In this document: positions 62,346 through 64,000 of the stretch, one piece after another | Position numbering within the stretch: position 1 is the first letter of the stretch | How the letters are laid out: each line of letters begins with the position of its first letter | Origin: Streptomyces sp. V2I9 | GTDB lineage: Bacteria; Actinomycetota; Actinomycetes; Streptomycetales; Streptomycetaceae | Direction: 5' to 3' | Assembly (NCBI RefSeq): GCF_030817475.1 | Contig: NZ_JAUSZJ010000002.1 | Span: 2,830,001 to 2,894,000, forward strand | Length of the DNA: 64,000 nucleotides | Notes under the pieces: model-generated | The model's database searches: none | What the model saw: only the letters and a program-made list of their open reading frames with translations | What the model was told of the DNA's origin: nothing | Position numbers and translations under genes: made by a program

Positions 62346-62900
62346 TCAGCCGCCGTAGACGTGCGGGGCGAGCGTGCCGACGAAGGGCAGGTTGCGGTAC
62401 TTCTCCGCGTAGTCCAGCCCGTAGCCGACGACGAACTCGTTGGGGATGTCGAAACCGATCCATTTCACATCGATGGCGACCTTTGCGGCATCCGGCTTGC
62501 GCAGCAGGGTGCAGACCTCCAGCGAGGCCGGCTCCCGCGAACCCAGGTTGGACAGCAGCCAGGACAGCGTCAGACCGGAGTCGATGATGTCCTCGACGAT
62601 CAGGACGTGCTTGCCCTTGATGTCGGTGTCGAGGTCCTTGAGGATCCGCACGACGCCGGAGGACTGGGTGCCCGCCCCGTACGAGGAGACGGCCATCCAG
62701 TCCATCGTGACGGGGGACGACAGGGCGCGCGCCAGGTCCGCCATGACCATCACCGCGCCCTTGAGGACGCCGACGATGAGCAGGTCCTTGCCCGCGTACT
62801 CCGCGTCGATCTTCGCGGCCAGCTCGACGAGCTTCGCGTCGATCTCTTCCTTGGTGAGGAGCACCGACTGAAGGTCGGTACCCATGTCCTTCTCGTTCAC
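62346..62900 (-). CDS. hpt: Hypoxanthine phosphoribosyltransferase
   Basis: This 184-aa purine salvage enzyme makes IMP or GMP from hypoxanthine or guanine and PRPP. It has [19 protein letters not shown], the PRPP loop [32 protein letters not shown] and [10 protein letters not shown]. The start is GTG 62900 or ATG 62885 (MGTDLQSV); AGAAGGA lies just before the ATG, while the GTG has a weaker AAAGAG site. It is transcribed with tilS, 93 nt away, a common pairing. Confidence 0.94.
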   Translation of the reverse strand: MNEKDMGTDLQSVLLTKEEIDAKLVELAAKIDAEYAGKDLLIVGVLKGAVMVMADLARALSSPVTMDWMAVSSYGAGTQSSGVVRILKDLDTDIKGKHVLIVEDIIDSGLTLSWLLSNLGSREPASLEVCTLLRKPDAAKVAIDVKWIGFDIPNEFVVGYGLDYAEKYRNLPFVGTLAPHVYGG

Positions 62901-62993
62901 CCACGTCTCTTTCTGTGCTGCCGACGGTCCGGCACGCCGGTCCGGGTGCGCCGGACCGTCGTGCCGTTCGCCTGCGCTTCAGCCGCTCGCGCG

Positions 62994-64000
62994 TCAGCTC
63001 TGCCGAATGACCAGTCTGCCACCCTGCCGGGTCGCCTCGACGCGGCCGGGCAGGTTGATGGCCCGCTGGCCCCGCCAGCCGGTGATCAGGCGGTCGACTT
63101 CTTCCAGGTGCCGGGCGAAGAGGGAGCCGGCGGGCGACCCGGCCTCGATCAGGGCGCGGCGCAGCACCCGGCGGCGCACCGCGGACGGCAGGGCGTAGAG
63201 GGCGGCGCACTCCAGGCCGCCGGTCTCGTCGCGTACGGACAGCTCGGCCTCGGCCGCCCAGGCGTCCAGGGCGTCGGCGTCGTCGCGGGAGAGCTGGGCG
63301 GTCCGGGCGAGGGCCTCGACGACGCCCTTGCCGAGCGCCTTCTCCAGCGCGGGCAGCCCTTCGTGGCGCAGCCGGGAGCGGGTGTAGGCGGGATCGATGT
63401 TGTGCGGGTCGTCCCAGACCGGGATCGACTGGACCAGGCACGCCTTGCGGACGGTCTGCCGGTCGAGCTGGAGGAAGGGGCGGCGGTAGCGGCCGGCCGG
63501 CCCGGAGGCGGCGGCCATGCCGGAGAGCGAGCGGATGCCGGAGCCGCGGGCGAGGCCGAGGAGGACGGTCTCGGCCTGGTCGTCGCGGGTGTGGCCGAGC
63601 AGGACGGCGGCGGCGCCGTGGCGTTCGGCGGCGGCGTCCAGCGCGGCGTAGCGGGCGTCGCGGGCGGCGGCCTCGGGGCCGCCTTCGCGTCCGACGTGCA
63701 CGGCGACGGCCTCGACGGGGTCGAGGTCCATGGCGGCGAGCCGGGTGACGACCTCGTCGGCGCGGAGCGCGGAACCCTGCTGGAGGTTGTGGTCGACGGT
63801 GATGCCGCCGGCCCGGACGCCGAGTTTGCGCGCCTCGAAGGCGAGTGCGGAGGCGAGCGCCATGGAGTCGGCGCCGCCGGAGCAGGCGACGAGGACGAGC
63901 GGGGCGTCGGGCCGTTCGGGGAGGGTTCCGCGGGGGCTGCCCGCCGCGGCGGCCTCGGCGTGAGGGGTGCGGGCGGCGTGCGCGGTGCGCTTCGCGGCGT
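62994..64000 (-). CDS. tilS: tRNA(Ile)-lysidine synthase, N-terminus cut by window
   Basis: This gene runs off the right edge, so only its 3' end and about 335 codons are seen. It modifies the anticodon C34 of AUA-reading tRNA-Ile to lysidine. The PP-loop motif [15 protein letters not shown] is near the visible start (about 63845-63890). [40 protein letters not shown] and [22 protein letters not shown] follow, as in actinobacterial TilS. The C-terminal domain is short. The real start codon lies beyond 64000. Confidence 0.93.
   Translation of the reverse strand, partial: AAKRTAHAARTPHAEAAAAGSPRGTLPERPDAPLVLVACSGGADSMALASALAFEARKLGVRAGGITVDHNLQQGSALRADEVVTRLAAMDLDPVEAVAVHVGREGGPEAAARDARYAALDAAAERHGAAAVLLGHTRDDQAETVLLGLARGSGIRSLSGMAAASGPAGRYRRPFLQLDRQTVRKACLVQSIPVWDDPHNIDPAYTRSRLRHEGLPALEKALGKGVVEALARTAQLSRDDADALDAWAAEAELSVRDETGGLECAALYALPSAVRRRVLRRALIEAGSPAGSLFARHLEEVDRLITGWRGQRAINLPGRVEATRQGGRLVIRQS

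Overview
The window is high-GC (roughly 70% or more) DNA from a Streptomyces chromosome. Codon usage has a strong third-position G/C bias. The gene order, from proC through ilvD, disA, sigE-cseABC, clpC-lsr2, coaX-nadC-nadB-panC, nuoD2 and the fol genes to ftsH-hpt-tilS, is the conserved core order I recall from Streptomyces coelicolor (about SCO3337 to SCO3406). No tRNA, rRNA, insertion sequence, prophage or CRISPR array was seen.

Layout. 1-3.7 kb: proC behind an ABC-2 exporter whose promoter carries a perfect palindrome, then two small proteins. 3.9-12 kb: a membrane Ser/Thr kinase with a PQQ-type sensor domain, ilvD, a TetR regulator overlapping a sugar-phosphate isomerase-like gene, an exopolyphosphatase-type gene and a Cys-rich protein. 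12-18.9 kb: a sigma-like/zinc-finger/BACON fusion protein, radA, disA (cyclic di-AMP), a DUF4232-like protein and mutY. 19-23.8 kb: the cell-envelope stress operon sigE-cseA-cseB-cseC facing an M23 endopeptidase gene. 24.3-28 kb: a two-gene accessory cassette, a Trypco2-like protein plus a trypsin-NACHT-leucine-rich protein, which looks like a bacterial NLR-type conflict or defence system. 28-34 kb: clpC, a prim-pol-like gene, lsr2, an acetyltransferase, a BlaI-type regulator and small proteins. 34.3-40.2 kb: a tightly overlapping cofactor operon (DUF2520-like gene, panC, nadB, nadC, coaX). 40.4-48.7 kb: a PLP lyase, a 47-aa protein, a DUF5937/ArsR regulator, a NarL/DesK two-component pair, a MidA/NDUFAF7-like methyltransferase, a solo nuoD paralogue and a coiled-coil protein. 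48.8-54 kb: an Opu-type osmolyte importer and a membrane esterase. 54.3-64 kb: an MprF-like protein, folP, folB, folK, folE, ftsH, hpt and the start-truncated tilS.

Folate genes (folP, folB, folK, folE) cluster together, as do NAD and pantothenate/CoA genes. Envelope-stress functions recur: sigE-cse, the M23 peptidase, and an MprF-like gene preceded by an ECF-type promoter candidate. A repeated regulatory pattern is a TANNNT -10 box placed 5-7 nt before the start codon with no ribosome binding site. That predicts leaderless mRNAs for about a dozen genes and decides several start codons.

The most interesting loci are the Trypco2/trypsin-NACHT cassette, with a 12-bp inverted repeat spanning its promoter, and the methyltransferase-nuoD2 pair. 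In NuoD2 the arginine matching the NDUFAF7 target is kept, but the quinone-binding tyrosine is replaced by tryptophan. All assignments come from reading the sequence and recalled family knowledge; no database search was run.
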